The notes beneath the pieces are model-generated. The model worked only from the letters and a program-made list of their open reading frames with translations. It had not been told where the DNA came from and searched no databases. A stretch of DNA of 64,000 nt from positions 1 through 64,000 of the forward strand of contig SVST01000002.1 of the NCBI GenBank assembly GCA_015064155.1. The letters are read 5' to 3'. The translations under genes and the position numbers were made by a program. How positions within the stretch are numbered: position 1 is the stretch's first letter; each line of letters opens with the position of its first letter. Positions 23,464-32,591 of this stretch are shown here, piece after piece. The stretch is from Oscillospiraceae bacterium (GTDB lineage Bacteria > Bacillota > Clostridia > Oscillospirales > CAG-272).

Positions 23464-26211
23464 TCACACGGTAATATCATTCTTATTCATGGCTTCGTTA
23501 GCGTTTTTGTCCGCACCGATGGAAGCAGCCTTGCACAGATCGGCAAGCTGCCCGTCCGACAGAGCCTCTGCAGGTTCAAAGCGGTCACTCACCGCATAGG
23601 AAACGATCTGATTTTTCAGCCATTGCGCCGCGGGATCGTCCTCTGTCAAACGGAACGTACAGACGAGAAGCCTTCCGCTGCCTACGCGATATTCAAACAG
23701 AAGTGCCTCGCGGTGAGCGTTTTTATAGCTCGTAGCGATATCGATGATTGGGCGGTGCGGTCGATCGGTGATATCGAGAACGGCAGCGTTACTGTTGTTC
23801 AGCATCTGCTCAAACTGACGTCCGCAATACCCCTCGTGGGGGAAGTCCTCCATTAGCGGATGATCGTCGATCACCGTAGCCAGATGTCCGCCGGTTCGAC
23901 CCGCAACGGAAATTTGCCACGAGGCTTTATTCGACGAAAAAGGACCCGTACCGAACAGGACCACCCGCGTCCCCGCATGGAGCAGATTCATCAGCTCAGC
24001 ACTTCCGCATTCGTTCAAAACAACGGTATTGGCATCCCGTATCTGTTGCGCCGTGGGAGCGTTATTCCTCGGGAATACGTATAGATCCCAACCGTTTTCA
24101 CAATCGGTATCCCCACCCGAGAGCGATACGTTCAGCTTCAAGCGCATAGGCCTTGCGCATTCGGGCATTTGAAAGGAGATTCGATACAGCTCGCTGATAG
24201 CTCCTCTCGGGATCTTCCCCGTGTAGATCTCCCTGCGGTACAGCACTTTCCCACCGCCGCTGATCCGTATCTGCAGCGTGGCTTCGGGAATCGCTTTCCC
24301 GTAATGGGAAACCAGCACGGGAATCTCCGCCGTTGCATGGGAGCTATAATTGATGCAGGGCGGCAGATCGGCAAGAAGGACGGTATCCTGATTATACCGC
24401 AACACGTTCGCAACGCTCTCCCCCGCCTTCAGCTCATAAAATTCATTCATCATTCCCACGCAATAGCCAAAGGTATGCCAATGGGTGTCGATATCTCCAA
24501 GGAAGTCGTAGCCCGCAAAGCTTTCACAACGGCGCACCGTTTCAAAGCAATGCTTTCGCAAAATCCTCTGCCATGCCGCAGAATTGCGATAATACGTATT
24601 GGCGCGATCAAGAAGTCCCTTTTCCGCGAGATGCCGTCTGACCGATGACATAAGTTCCGTATCCCCGATCCGTGTGCCCTTGTAGCGGTCTTCAAGGGAC
24701 AGATCGATATACGTGCCGTGAATGCAAATCTCATGCGACAAAAGCGGCTTTTTGTAAACCGCGTTCCACCGATCAAGGATCTCGTGACTTCCCGATGCCG
24801 ATGCATAACTGGTCAGTTTGTTTGAAAAGCTGTTGTATACGTCGCAATATTCGCCTACAGCGGCAAGGCGGCGGGGATTGTGGGGAAACGGCTCACTCAC
24901 CGTTTCGTCGTCCTCAAAATAGTATTCGATCCCGCGCATCGCCGACATCGGAGAAAACAGAGAATCGGTTTCCCCATGAACAAGCTCCGCACATTTCTTC
25001 AGATGCTTTTCATAGCTTGCGTCGATCTGCAATTCGTTGCCCGTGGAATACAGATTCACGGATGCATGGTGTCGGCAGAGCCTTACAATATCCTGCCATT
25101 CTTCAAACGACGTGTTATTGGGTGACTCTACCTCAAGGAGCATACCAAGCTCGTCGGCAGCCTCCATATATTCATAAGGAGGCACCCACGTGTGGAATCG
25201 GATGGAGTTGAAGCCCAGTTCCCGCAGCTTGCGAATGACCGCACGGTAATAGCGTTTCTCTCGGGTGGGATGGACGGTGATGGGCTGATAGCAATGCTCG
25301 CAAATACCGCGGAAGAAGTAAGGCTCCCCGTTGAGAAGCAGCCTCGTTCCGTCAACGGTCAGACGTCTGATTCCAAAGCGAACCGAAACGGCTCCGTGCG
25401 TTGTCGACGCTTCCGCCGTATAAAGCTTCGGTGCGTCCGGGGACCAAAGGGCATATCCTTTTGCTTCTATCACGCATTCCGACTTCCCTTTCGGGATCTC
25501 GGCTTCGCACACGCTTTTTTCTCCGTCAAAAATGCGTACCGTCTTTTTGCTGTCAGGTGCGCCGACCGTATGTACGGTAAAAGTCGAACAATCGGGCGAG
25601 GTGGATACCCATAAATCACGCAGCCCGTCCGAATAGATCCGAAGCTCCACGTCCCCATAGATTCCACCCGTACATTCGTTTGCCGCGCGGGACGTAAGCC
25701 CCGAAACGGGACGACCCATATACCCCGTCAAACGGTGGTTGGATACTACCAGAACGATCTGATTTTCACCGTTTGCGAGAACGCCCGTCGGAATCGAAAA
25801 GGTAAACGGTGTTGAATAGCCCTCATGACGACCGAGATATCGCCCGTTGATCCACGCGGATACGGTATTCTGCGCACCGCCGATATACAACACGGCTTCG
25901 GCATCCATCGGAGCGTCCAACACAACGGTTTTCCGATACACAAAGCAGCCCACGGGGTTCGGCAGAAACAGATCGGGAACGTATCCCGCCTGGGGGTAAC
26001 GCTGAAGCGTGTACAGCGGATTCCAATGCAGCTTTGTGTGAAGCGAAGTCGTACGGAATAGGTCGGTCAGGTCCTCCCAATATCCCGGTACGGGACAGCT
26101 CACCGCCGAAGCCGAAGCCTTGTCGATCGGCGGTTCGGTTTCGGAAAGATACGGATGCTCGGACAACCAATCAAACGTCCAATCTCCGTTCAAAGAAATG
26201 ACACGATTCAT
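23464..26211 (-). CDS. Glycoside hydrolase family 2 protein
   Basis: 915 residues. Order: an N-terminal sugar-binding jelly roll (about 1-190), an immunoglobulin-like domain, a TIM barrel ('FRGICEHCYQPITVHPTREK', about 299-318) and a long C-terminal region. The general acid/base Glu lies in 'LYSTGNELQ' (about 388-396) and the nucleophile Glu in 'KPLLSHEICIHG' (about 490). Family 2 enzymes cleave beta-galactosides, beta-glucuronides or beta-mannosides; the exact sugar cannot be told. No signal peptide, so it is cytoplasmic. AAGGGGG precedes the ATG. It lies between an AraC regulator and an esterase, a small catabolic cluster. Confidence 0.9.
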   Translation of the reverse strand: MNRVISLNGDWTFDWLSEHPYLSETEPPIDKASASAVSCPVPGYWEDLTDLFRTTSLHTKLHWNPLYTLQRYPQAGYVPDLFLPNPVGCFVYRKTVVLDAPMDAEAVLYIGGAQNTVSAWINGRYLGRHEGYSTPFTFSIPTGVLANGENQIVLVVSNHRLTGYMGRPVSGLTSRAANECTGGIYGDVELRIYSDGLRDLWVSTSPDCSTFTVHTVGAPDSKKTVRIFDGEKSVCEAEIPKGKSECVIEAKGYALWSPDAPKLYTAEASTTHGAVSVRFGIRRLTVDGTRLLLNGEPYFFRGICEHCYQPITVHPTREKRYYRAVIRKLRELGFNSIRFHTWVPPYEYMEAADELGMLLEVESPNNTSFEEWQDIVRLCRHHASVNLYSTGNELQIDASYEKHLKKCAELVHGETDSLFSPMSAMRGIEYYFEDDETVSEPFPHNPRRLAAVGEYCDVYNSFSNKLTSYASASGSHEILDRWNAVYKKPLLSHEICIHGTYIDLSLEDRYKGTRIGDTELMSSVRRHLAEKGLLDRANTYYRNSAAWQRILRKHCFETVRRCESFAGYDFLGDIDTHWHTFGYCVGMMNEFYELKAGESVANVLRYNQDTVLLADLPPCINYSSHATAEIPVLVSHYGKAIPEATLQIRISGGGKVLYRREIYTGKIPRGAISELYRISFQMPECARPMRLKLNVSLSGGDTDCENGWDLYVFPRNNAPTAQQIRDANTVVLNECGSAELMNLLHAGTRVVLFGTGPFSSNKASWQISVAGRTGGHLATVIDDHPLMEDFPHEGYCGRQFEQMLNNSNAAVLDITDRPHRPIIDIATSYKNAHREALLFEYRVGSGRLLVCTFRLTEDDPAAQWLKNQIVSYAVSDRFEPAEALSDGQLADLCKAASIGADKNANEAMNKNDITV

Positions 26212-26290
26212 ACTGCCCCCTTGTAATATTTTCCATCATGCGATTGTTTCGAAAAGCAAAAATCTCTCTTGACCTTGTAATAGCAGCTAT

Positions 26291-27094
26291 TTACTTTCTG
26301 CCCGTAGGTGTGGTGCCGTAAATTTTACGGTATGCCCGTATATATCCTCCGGCATCGCAAAAGCCGCAGGCTTCGGCAGCCTCTGCCACCGACACGCCGC
26401 GCTCGTGCATCCGTGATACGTTCCTTACACGCACACTTTGCAGATATTGATGAAAGGTGATTCCCGTTGCTCTGCGGAACCCCATCAGCAGGGTGGTTCT
26501 TCCTACATGAAGATGCTCTGCCAACGCCCCGGCGGTGATCTTTTCATGAAAATGCCCGTTGATGTACAACAATGCCTTCAAAACGTATTCGGGGGTATTT
26601 ATCCGTTCCGATTTTTGCATTCCGTTCATTTCACGCAGGAAAGACAGATAGTACATCAATAAAAAACGGCAACGGTTGGGATCGGTTTCCGCATCCAGAA
26701 TCATCAACAGCTGCTCCAAAAGACGGCACTGTGATTCGTCGGGCAAGAGAATCTCTCCGTTTTTGGAAAATATGCTTGAGAGAGCCGCCCACTCACCCGG
26801 CATAGCGGTAACAAATTTTTCGGTGAACGAAACGTTGATCCGCCGATATAACCGATCCGGCTCGGGAATCATATAGTGCTTGGTAAACGGACCGAGCAAC
26901 ACAACACGGGGCTGCGTTCCGCTATTGATCTGTTCCGACAAAAGGACCGTTACGTTGCCCGATATAATAAAGCTGATCTCATAGTGCGAATGCGCGTGGA
27001 AGCAGCTCATAGACGGTTTATGGGACTCCAGGATATTCACGTCGATCGGCTTTTCTTTCAAGCTTGAACAGTCCTCCAATAAGAAGCCATTCAT
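26291..27094 (-). CDS. AraC family transcriptional regulator
   Basis: 267 residues; ATG 27094 is chosen because GGAGG lies 6 bp upstream (a GTG two codons earlier is too close). A cupin-like sensor domain (about 1-150, 'HAHSHYEISFIISGNVTV') is followed by two helix-turn-helix motifs (about 165-265, ending 'YIRAYRKIYGTTPT'). It probably controls the GH2 and esterase genes just downstream on the same strand in response to a sugar. Confidence 0.92.
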   Translation of the reverse strand: MNGFLLEDCSSLKEKPIDVNILESHKPSMSCFHAHSHYEISFIISGNVTVLLSEQINSGTQPRVVLLGPFTKHYMIPEPDRLYRRINVSFTEKFVTAMPGEWAALSSIFSKNGEILLPDESQCRLLEQLLMILDAETDPNRCRFLLMYYLSFLREMNGMQKSERINTPEYVLKALLYINGHFHEKITAGALAEHLHVGRTTLLMGFRRATGITFHQYLQSVRVRNVSRMHERGVSVAEAAEACGFCDAGGYIRAYRKIYGTTPTGRK

Positions 27095-27172
27095 AGGCAC
27101 CCTCCAAAAACAAAAGCAATATCATTCTCTGCTTCTTTATGACAAGCAAAAAGTTACTTGTACTCTACCATT

Positions 27173-27201
27173 ATAATACAATAAAATTCGCAAGAATACA
27201 A
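27173..27201 (-). promoter_or_regulatory. Promoter of the AraC-GH2 cluster
   Basis: On the minus strand: TTGTAT, 17 bp, TATTAT, about 80 bp before the regulator start. Confidence 0.5.
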
Positions 27202-27314
27202 GAGTTATTTGTTCGTATTATTGGCAAATCGTTCAGAAAAGTCCCCAAAAAACTTTTTCATTCGGGACGATTTCTCATCATAATAGCGATCTGAACAGAA
27301 ATTGGCAGAAGAAG

Positions 27315-27670
27315 GGATCGCAATTGCAATATCGTACTGTATATGGTGACAAGGTATTCACCTGCGGCGAAGATACCCTCCGCTTGCCGCTTACGAGCGA
27401 GCTCGACGCGCTCTTCGCGGGGGTATGCGAACTTGCAGTTGTTGCGGAGCAACAACCAAGGGCGAAGTGGGTCACCTCGACCATAACAAAAAGGATCGCA
27501 ATAGCGATATCGTACTGTATCTGGTGACAAGGTATTCGCCTACGGCGAAGATACCCTCCGCTTGCCGCTTACGAGCGAGCTCGACGCGCTCTTCGCGGGG
27601 GTATGCGAACTTGCAGTTGTTGCGGAGCAACAACCAAGGGCGAAGTGGGTCACCTCGATCATAACAAAAA
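27315..27670. repeat. Two tandem 178-bp units derived from tRNA-Pro
   Basis: GGATCGCAA starts units at 27315 and 27493, and a third partial unit starts at 27671 (the real tRNA terminator), so the period is exactly 178 bp. Read on the minus strand each unit keeps pieces of tRNA-Pro in order: the 5' acceptor CGAGGTG, the D-arm CTTGG, the T-arm GCAAGTTCG and the 3' CTTGTCACC. A hairpin (TTGTTGCTCCGCAACAA) replaces the anticodon arm and about 70 bp of palindromic sequence interrupts the T loop. The units also carry half of the terminator hairpin. There are no coding genes here. Confidence 0.8.
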
Positions 27671-27695
27671 GGATCGCGTTTGCGATCCTTTTTGT
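27666..27695 (-). terminator. Terminator of tRNA-Pro
   Basis: The palindrome AAAAAGGATCGC and its complement has a T run on the minus strand, immediately after the encoded CCA end. Confidence 0.85.
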
Positions 27696-27697
27696 TA

Positions 27698-27774
<77 letters not shown>

Positions 27775-27790
27775 TTTTGAATTTTTGATC

Positions 27791-27875
27791 GGCAGAATTT
27801 CGAACTTGCGACTTCTACGTCCCGAACTGCCGAGCGTTGCGAGGCTTCGCTCATACCAAGCTGAGCCACACCTCG
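27791..27875 (-). pseudogene. Broken tRNA-Pro copy with hairpin insertion
   Basis: On the minus strand it begins with the first 22 nt of tRNA-Pro and keeps GAGCG of the D stem. An unrelated hairpin segment then replaces the 5' anticodon strand. It resumes with TTCGGGACGTAGAAGTCG and GCAAGTTCGAA before losing the 3' acceptor half. It lies directly between the promoter and the intact tRNA-Pro, so it is probably transcribed with it. Confidence 0.8.
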
Positions 27876-27903
27876 TTATACGTGTCCTTTTTCAGACCAA
27901 TAT

Positions 27904-27932
27904 ATTATATCATCTTTTTCCTGTTTTGTCAA
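27904..27932 (-). promoter_or_regulatory. Promoter of the tRNA-Pro locus
   Basis: On the minus strand: TTGACA, 17 bp, TATAAT, about 28 bp before the broken tRNA copy. Confidence 0.8.
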
Positions 27933-28083
27933 TCTGTTTTAAAAAACTTTTTCCTCTTTTCCAAAAAACTTTCAATCGAATAAAAAGAATCTTTTCATAA
28001 GATATTGGAATACCAAAATTTTATAGCCCACATAAACTGTTTATAGGACTGTTTTAGTCCACAAACAACAAAGGAGAATTTGA

Positions 28084-28935
28084 ATGGCAACTTTCACAAA
28101 TAGAGCAACACTTTCCTATAACGGGGGAACAATTGATTCCAACACCGTTACAGGCACCTTTTTAGAAACGCTGGCAATCACCAAAACCGCTACCGTGGAA
28201 AGCTATTCCACCGGCTCGTGCGTAACCTATGCAGTGAGTCTTGTAAACTCGGGAAGCACACCGTTCACCGGTCTTACTCTCACCGATGATCTTGGCGGAT
28301 ACGATTTGGGCGGAACCACCGTTTATCCCTTAAGTTATGTAGACGGGTCGATCCTGTACTATATCAACGGAGCTTTACAAGCGGATCCGGAGATTGGTAC
28401 AACACCTCCCTTGACGATCAGCGGTGTTTCTGTTCCTGCCGGTGGGAATTCCCTGCTGGTATATACGGTTGACGTAGGCGCAGCCGCACCTCCTATTGTG
28501 GGTGGCACAATCGTCAACACCGCGACCGTAAGCGGCGGAGGCTTGCCCGAAGACCTCAACGCAACCGAAACCATTACCGCCGAAAATCAACCTGCATTGA
28601 GCATTACCAAAACGCTCAATCCCACCGCTGTTCCCGAAAACGGAACCATCACCTACAGCTTCCTGATTGAGAACCGCGGAAATACCGATGCGGTTGCAAC
28701 CGATAATCTCACCGTCAGCGATGTATTCGATCCCATTCTCACCATTACGTCCGTAACGCTCAACGGAGTGGCATTGACTGCCGGAACCGACTACACCTAC
28801 GACGAAGCAACCGGCACGTTTGCAACGGTTCCCGGCTTGATTACCGTTCCCGCAGCAACCTTTACGCAAGATTCCGATGGTAATTACACCATTCTTCCCG
28901 GAAGCGCGGTTTTAGTCGTTACCGGCACGATCTGA
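28084..28935 (+). CDS. Two-domain DUF11 protein, possible spore-surface or appendage protein
   Basis: 283 residues (about 29 kDa) with no signal peptide, anchor or sortase motif. Two DUF11-type beta-sandwich repeats: about 30-165, 'LAITKTATVESYSTGSCVTY', and about 170-283, 'LSITKTLNPTAVPENGTITY'. The chain is very poor in Lys/Arg and rich in Thr/Gly. AAAGGAG lies before the ATG. The size and double-DUF11 layout match what I recall of the P29 ribbon-appendage proteins of Clostridium spores; an outer spore-layer role is therefore a hypothesis. No other spore-coat genes are adjacent. Confidence 0.8.
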   Translation: MATFTNRATLSYNGGTIDSNTVTGTFLETLAITKTATVESYSTGSCVTYAVSLVNSGSTPFTGLTLTDDLGGYDLGGTTVYPLSYVDGSILYYINGALQADPEIGTTPPLTISGVSVPAGGNSLLVYTVDVGAAAPPIVGGTIVNTATVSGGGLPEDLNATETITAENQPALSITKTLNPTAVPENGTITYSFLIENRGNTDAVATDNLTVSDVFDPILTITSVTLNGVALTAGTDYTYDEATGTFATVPGLITVPAATFTQDSDGNYTILPGSAVLVVTGTI

Positions 28936-28956
28936 GCATAAAATCAATCATAACAA

Positions 28957-28991
28957 AGAGGGCTGTTTTCATGTAAAACAGCCCTCTGTTT
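28957..28991. terminator. Bidirectional terminator
   Basis: The stem AGAGGGCTGTTTT and near-perfect complement with a CATG loop lies between the convergent DUF11 gene and the end of the fumarate-reductase operon. Confidence 0.85.
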
Positions 28992-28999
28992 CTGTTTGG

Positions 29000-30274
29000 T
29001 TAGAACAAAATGATTAGGAATTGAGAAACAAGAACAACCGAAATCAAAGCGATCGGATAGGTAGCTGCGTATGCTGCTGCCACATCCTCGGTTCCCGATA
29101 CGCCGATCAGCGTCCCCAATGCGGGAGTACTGGTCATACCGCCCGTCAAAGAGCCGAGATTGTTCAAAAGACTAAGCTTGAGTACGTATTTTGCAAACAG
29201 GAAGCCCAAGATCATCGGAATGATGGTCATAACAATTCCGTATACAAAGTACATGGGGTCAAAGTTCTGCACAAATTCTGCGCCGCCGGGAATACCTGCA
29301 CCAACCAGGAACAGCACCAGTCCCAACTCACGGAACAGCTTCAACGTGCTTTGCGTGGGCATCATATTCACCGGACCGAAATGTCCGAAATGTCCAACGA
29401 TCAAGCTGACCAACAAGCATCCGCCCGTGGTGGTCAGAGAAAAGCAAGTGCCACTCAATCCGTCACCCGAAAGCGGAATCTTAATCTGACCGATCAACGT
29501 ACCGAGAATTGCCGCAAAAGAAAATGCCGCGATACCCATATGGTCAATGTCAAACAACTTGTGAACAACCGTTTTTTTGGTTTCCTCTGCCTTGATTACC
29601 AGCTTTGCGCGTTCCTCTTCCATGTTCGCCTTCGACATTTTGGGAATCAGCTGGACAAACAACACCACACCGATAACACCGAAGATATACGCAATGCCGT
29701 GTCCTACCGATACCAGCGATTCATATTCCGGTGCAACCGTTGCTTTCGCTGCAGAAAATGCGGGGGTAGAAGTCAGTGAACCGGACAAAAGGCCTACGAT
29801 CATGGCAACAAAGCCGTCCTGATTCTCGATGTTTCCACCGTAGCCGACAACCTCGCCCATTGCAATACAGCCCGCAGCGGCAAGACCGCCTGCAAGAATC
29901 ACAACCAAGCCGAGCAGCACGTAAGACTTGAAGTTTCTCTTAAAGTTTCCAAAGAACTTCGGTCCTGCGATAAAGCCTACGGAAGCTACAAACAAAATCA
30001 AACCAAGATTTTCGATAAGCGACAAAGCAGCTGAAAAGTCATAAGGTTTTGCATTTTTCTCAACATATGAAAAATCAAAGCACAGATTGTCATTTTTCAC
30101 ATAAAAGAACAGTGCGCCAATCAACAATGCTACGATAAACACGCCTGCATCTCCCAGCGAAATTCCCTTCACCTTAATTCTGCCAAGAAGGTAGCCCAGC
30201 ATCAAAACCGCAAACACAACGAATAAAAGCGTTGGTATATCCTTAATCAAAATAACACCGCCAAACAATCGCAT
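29000..30274 (-). CDS. AspT/YidE-family membrane carrier, probable dicarboxylate exporter
   Basis: 424 residues with about ten membrane helices in two homologous halves. Each half has the family motif: 'GLLSGSLTSTPAFSAA' (about 164-179) and 'GSLTGGMTSTPALGTLIG' (about 380-397). The AspT/YidE/YbjL family usually carries TrkA_C (RCK) domains between the halves; here only a short charged loop (about 212-240) is left. AspT exchanges aspartate for alanine. As the last gene of a malate-fumarate-succinate operon, this one is a good candidate for C4-dicarboxylate export or exchange. Substrate inferred. AAGGGGG precedes the ATG. Confidence 0.85.
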   Translation of the reverse strand: MRLFGGVILIKDIPTLLFVVFAVLMLGYLLGRIKVKGISLGDAGVFIVALLIGALFFYVKNDNLCFDFSYVEKNAKPYDFSAALSLIENLGLILFVASVGFIAGPKFFGNFKRNFKSYVLLGLVVILAGGLAAAGCIAMGEVVGYGGNIENQDGFVAMIVGLLSGSLTSTPAFSAAKATVAPEYESLVSVGHGIAYIFGVIGVVLFVQLIPKMSKANMEEERAKLVIKAEETKKTVVHKLFDIDHMGIAAFSFAAILGTLIGQIKIPLSGDGLSGTCFSLTTTGGCLLVSLIVGHFGHFGPVNMMPTQSTLKLFRELGLVLFLVGAGIPGGAEFVQNFDPMYFVYGIVMTIIPMILGFLFAKYVLKLSLLNNLGSLTGGMTSTPALGTLIGVSGTEDVAAAYAATYPIALISVVLVSQFLIILF

Positions 30275-30286
30275 GATGATTCCCCC

Positions 30287-31891
30287 TTAAATACTCTTCT
30301 GCTTGGTGTAATTGGGGAGCAGCTTGGGGGATACGGTATCAGTTACGATACCCGCATCGGCAATCTGTTTCTCAAATGCATCAATGTGATCCAGCGTCAA
30401 GGCACCTACCTCGGTAGTCTTTGCCGCAGCAGCCGCGTGAATACCCGCGCTGCGACCGAATACGATGATATCAAGCAGCGAATTACCCATCAAGCGGTTC
30501 TTGCCGTGGATACCGCCAACCGCCTCGCCTGCAACGAATAGGTTCCGCACGTTGGTGGTCATACCGTCGGGGGTAATATCCAAGCCGCCGTTCTGATAGT
30601 GCAGCGTGGGGTATACGAGAATCGGCTCGTAGCGAATATCGATGCCGTACTTCTCAAACATTCTCCACATGGCGGGAATTCTCTTCATGATGGTTCCCTC
30701 CCCGCCGATCTTTTCGATCATGGGAGTATCCAGCCATACGCCCTTACCGTTGCCGCAATCGATACCGTTATCGCGCTCACTGCACTCACGGATGATCGAA
30801 GCCGCCGTTACGTCACGGGTTTCCAGCGGATGCATGAACACCTCACCGTTCTTGTTTACCAGCTTTGCACCGAGCGAACGAACCTTTTCGGTTACCAGCG
30901 CACCGAAGATCTGCTCGGGGAATGCAACGCCCGTGGGATGATATTGCAGCGTTTCCGCATACAAAAGCTTTGCGCCTGCTCTGTAGCCGAGAACCAGACC
31001 GTCCGCGGTTGCACCGTAGTGGTTGGAGGTCGGGAAGCCCTGATAGTGCATTCTTCCGGCACCGCCGGTTGCGATGACGACGGTCTTTGCCTTTGCGACG
31101 AGAAGCTCCTTGGTTTCCATGTTCATCAGAACCGCACCTGCCGCATTGCCGTTTTCATCCAGAATCAGCTCGATTGCCGCGGTAAAATCGACAACGGGAA
31201 TTCCGCGGTTCAGCACTTCATCACGAAGCGTTCTCATGATTTCAGCACCCGAGTAGTCCTTTGCCGCGTGCATACGCTTGCGGGAGGTACCGCCGCCGTG
31301 CGTGGTAACCATCGTTCCGTCGGCTTCCTTATCGAATTCCACGCCAAGGTTGCTCAGCCATTGAATTGCCTCGGGAGCGTCACACACGAGCTTGGAAAGC
31401 AGCTCTCTCTTTGCCGCAAAGTGACCGCCGCCAAATGCGTCTACGAAGTGGATTGCGGGGGAATCGTTGGGCTTATCGGCAGCCTGAATACCGCCCTCTG
31501 CCATCATGGTATTTGCATCACCGATGCGCAGCTTGGTAACGATCATAACCTTTGCGCCTGCCTCGTGCGCCTCGATTGCCGCGGAAGAGCCTGCTCCGCC
31601 GCCGCCGATGACCAAAACGTCGGTTTCGTAATCGGGCTTCTCCAGGCATACGCTATCCTTGGTGATGCGGCTGTGTGCCTGCAGGATCTCGGCAAGCTCC
31701 TTCGGAACCTTATCGCCCTTATTGGGACCGATTTGAAGGACCGCGAACTCATCTACCTTATAGTCGGGGTGGAAGGAAGCGAGAACGGTTTCCTTTTGCT
31801 CTGCGGTCATGCGGACCGGATCAAGCGCAATGTTTTTCTCTCTGGACGCTTCCACGCGCGCAAGAGATTCCTTAAACTGTTCAGAATACAT
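30287..31891 (-). CDS. frdA: Fumarate reductase flavoprotein subunit, soluble type
   Basis: 534 residues. An N-terminal extension of about 90 residues ('ASFHPDYKVDEFAVLQIGPN') precedes the FAD Rossmann motif DVLVIGGGGAGSS (about 91-103). The substrate-site 'YHPTG' and 'GIHGKNRLMGNSLL' motifs are present. The His that covalently binds FAD in membrane SDH/QFR (normally in 'SHT..AEGG') is Asn127 here ('ANTMMAEGG'), as in L-aspartate oxidase, so FAD should be non-covalent. The C-terminal helical domain is shortened. No membrane anchor (FrdC/D) exists in the operon. It reduces fumarate to succinate; L-aspartate oxidase is an alternative but does not fit the neighbours. Confidence 0.9.
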   Translation of the reverse strand: MYSEQFKESLARVEASREKNIALDPVRMTAEQKETVLASFHPDYKVDEFAVLQIGPNKGDKVPKELAEILQAHSRITKDSVCLEKPDYETDVLVIGGGGAGSSAAIEAHEAGAKVMIVTKLRIGDANTMMAEGGIQAADKPNDSPAIHFVDAFGGGHFAAKRELLSKLVCDAPEAIQWLSNLGVEFDKEADGTMVTTHGGGTSRKRMHAAKDYSGAEIMRTLRDEVLNRGIPVVDFTAAIELILDENGNAAGAVLMNMETKELLVAKAKTVVIATGGAGRMHYQGFPTSNHYGATADGLVLGYRAGAKLLYAETLQYHPTGVAFPEQIFGALVTEKVRSLGAKLVNKNGEVFMHPLETRDVTAASIIRECSERDNGIDCGNGKGVWLDTPMIEKIGGEGTIMKRIPAMWRMFEKYGIDIRYEPILVYPTLHYQNGGLDITPDGMTTNVRNLFVAGEAVGGIHGKNRLMGNSLLDIIVFGRSAGIHAAAAAKTTEVGALTLDHIDAFEKQIADAGIVTDTVSPKLLPNYTKQKSI

Positions 31892-31904
31892 GTTGCTTTC
31901 CTCC

Positions 31905-32579
31905 TTACTTTTCGATGTCGCGATTGTTGTAGAGCTCTTTCATCTCTGCAATCGGCTTTTGCATCAATGCTTCGATCAACTCGTTGAAGCTTCCGTTCTT
32001 GATCTCCTGAACGCGATCCTCCAGATGTCCGCAGCCGGGAGCCAAGTACTTACCGTTGATACGGCGAGCCAGCATGGCAACCTGCGGATGCGAAATTCCT
32101 GCGGGGCAACGGGAGGAGCATACACCGCACATCACGCAGTCGAAGGATTCCTCCGCACATTTTTCGAAGTCCCCTCTTTGTGCGTACGCAATGTATTGCA
32201 TCACGTTCAAGCCCTGCGTACAGCTCTTGGTACAAGCATTACAGCCGATACAAGAATAAATTTCGGGATAAAGCTGCATCATCACAGCCTCGGTGGTTGG
32301 GATTTTTTCAACGTCATAAACCTGCTTTACCAAGGGGAAGAAAGGCAGGGTTGCAATGTACATATTGTCCTCAACCTTGGTCTGACAAGCCAGGCAAGCC
32401 TTCAATTCACGGTCGCCCTTGATGCGGTAGATGGTCGCACACGCACCGCAAAAGCCGTTACGGCAGCCGCAACCGCGAACCAACTGGTATCCCGCATATT
32501 CCATTGCGGTCATAATGGTCAGATTTTCCGGCACCTCATATTTTTTGCCGAAAAGAAATATATTTACCGTCTTTTCCAT
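31905..32579 (-). CDS. frdB: Fumarate reductase-type iron-sulfur subunit
   Basis: 224 residues. An N-terminal plant-type 2Fe-2S domain has cysteines in 'RGCGCRNGFCGAC' (about 35-47) and a fourth in 'KACLAC'. A C-terminal dicluster domain follows with CIGCNACTKSC (about 110-120) and CVMCGVCSSRCPAG (about 148-161). It passes electrons to the flavoprotein encoded 13 bp downstream. Unlike archaeal TfrB it carries no CCG domains; those are on the separate HdrB protein of this operon. Confidence 0.88.
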   Translation of the reverse strand: MEKTVNIFLFGKKYEVPENLTIMTAMEYAGYQLVRGCGCRNGFCGACATIYRIKGDRELKACLACQTKVEDNMYIATLPFFPLVKQVYDVEKIPTTEAVMMQLYPEIYSCIGCNACTKSCTQGLNVMQYIAYAQRGDFEKCAEESFDCVMCGVCSSRCPAGISHPQVAMLARRINGKYLAPGCGHLEDRVQEIKNGSFNELIEALMQKPIAEMKELYNNRDIEK

Positions 32580-32591
32580 CTGTTTTCTCCT

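Noticed and set aside
27315-27670. Regular repeat that could be a CRISPR array
   Set aside because: The units are 178 bp with near-identical full length, no spacer pattern and no cas genes; they derive from tRNA-Pro.
27965-28004. Sporulation-sigma promoter upstream of the DUF11 gene
   Set aside because: CATAAGATA fits a -10 box but no convincing -35 lies at the right distance; kept only as a hint in the finding, not as a feature.
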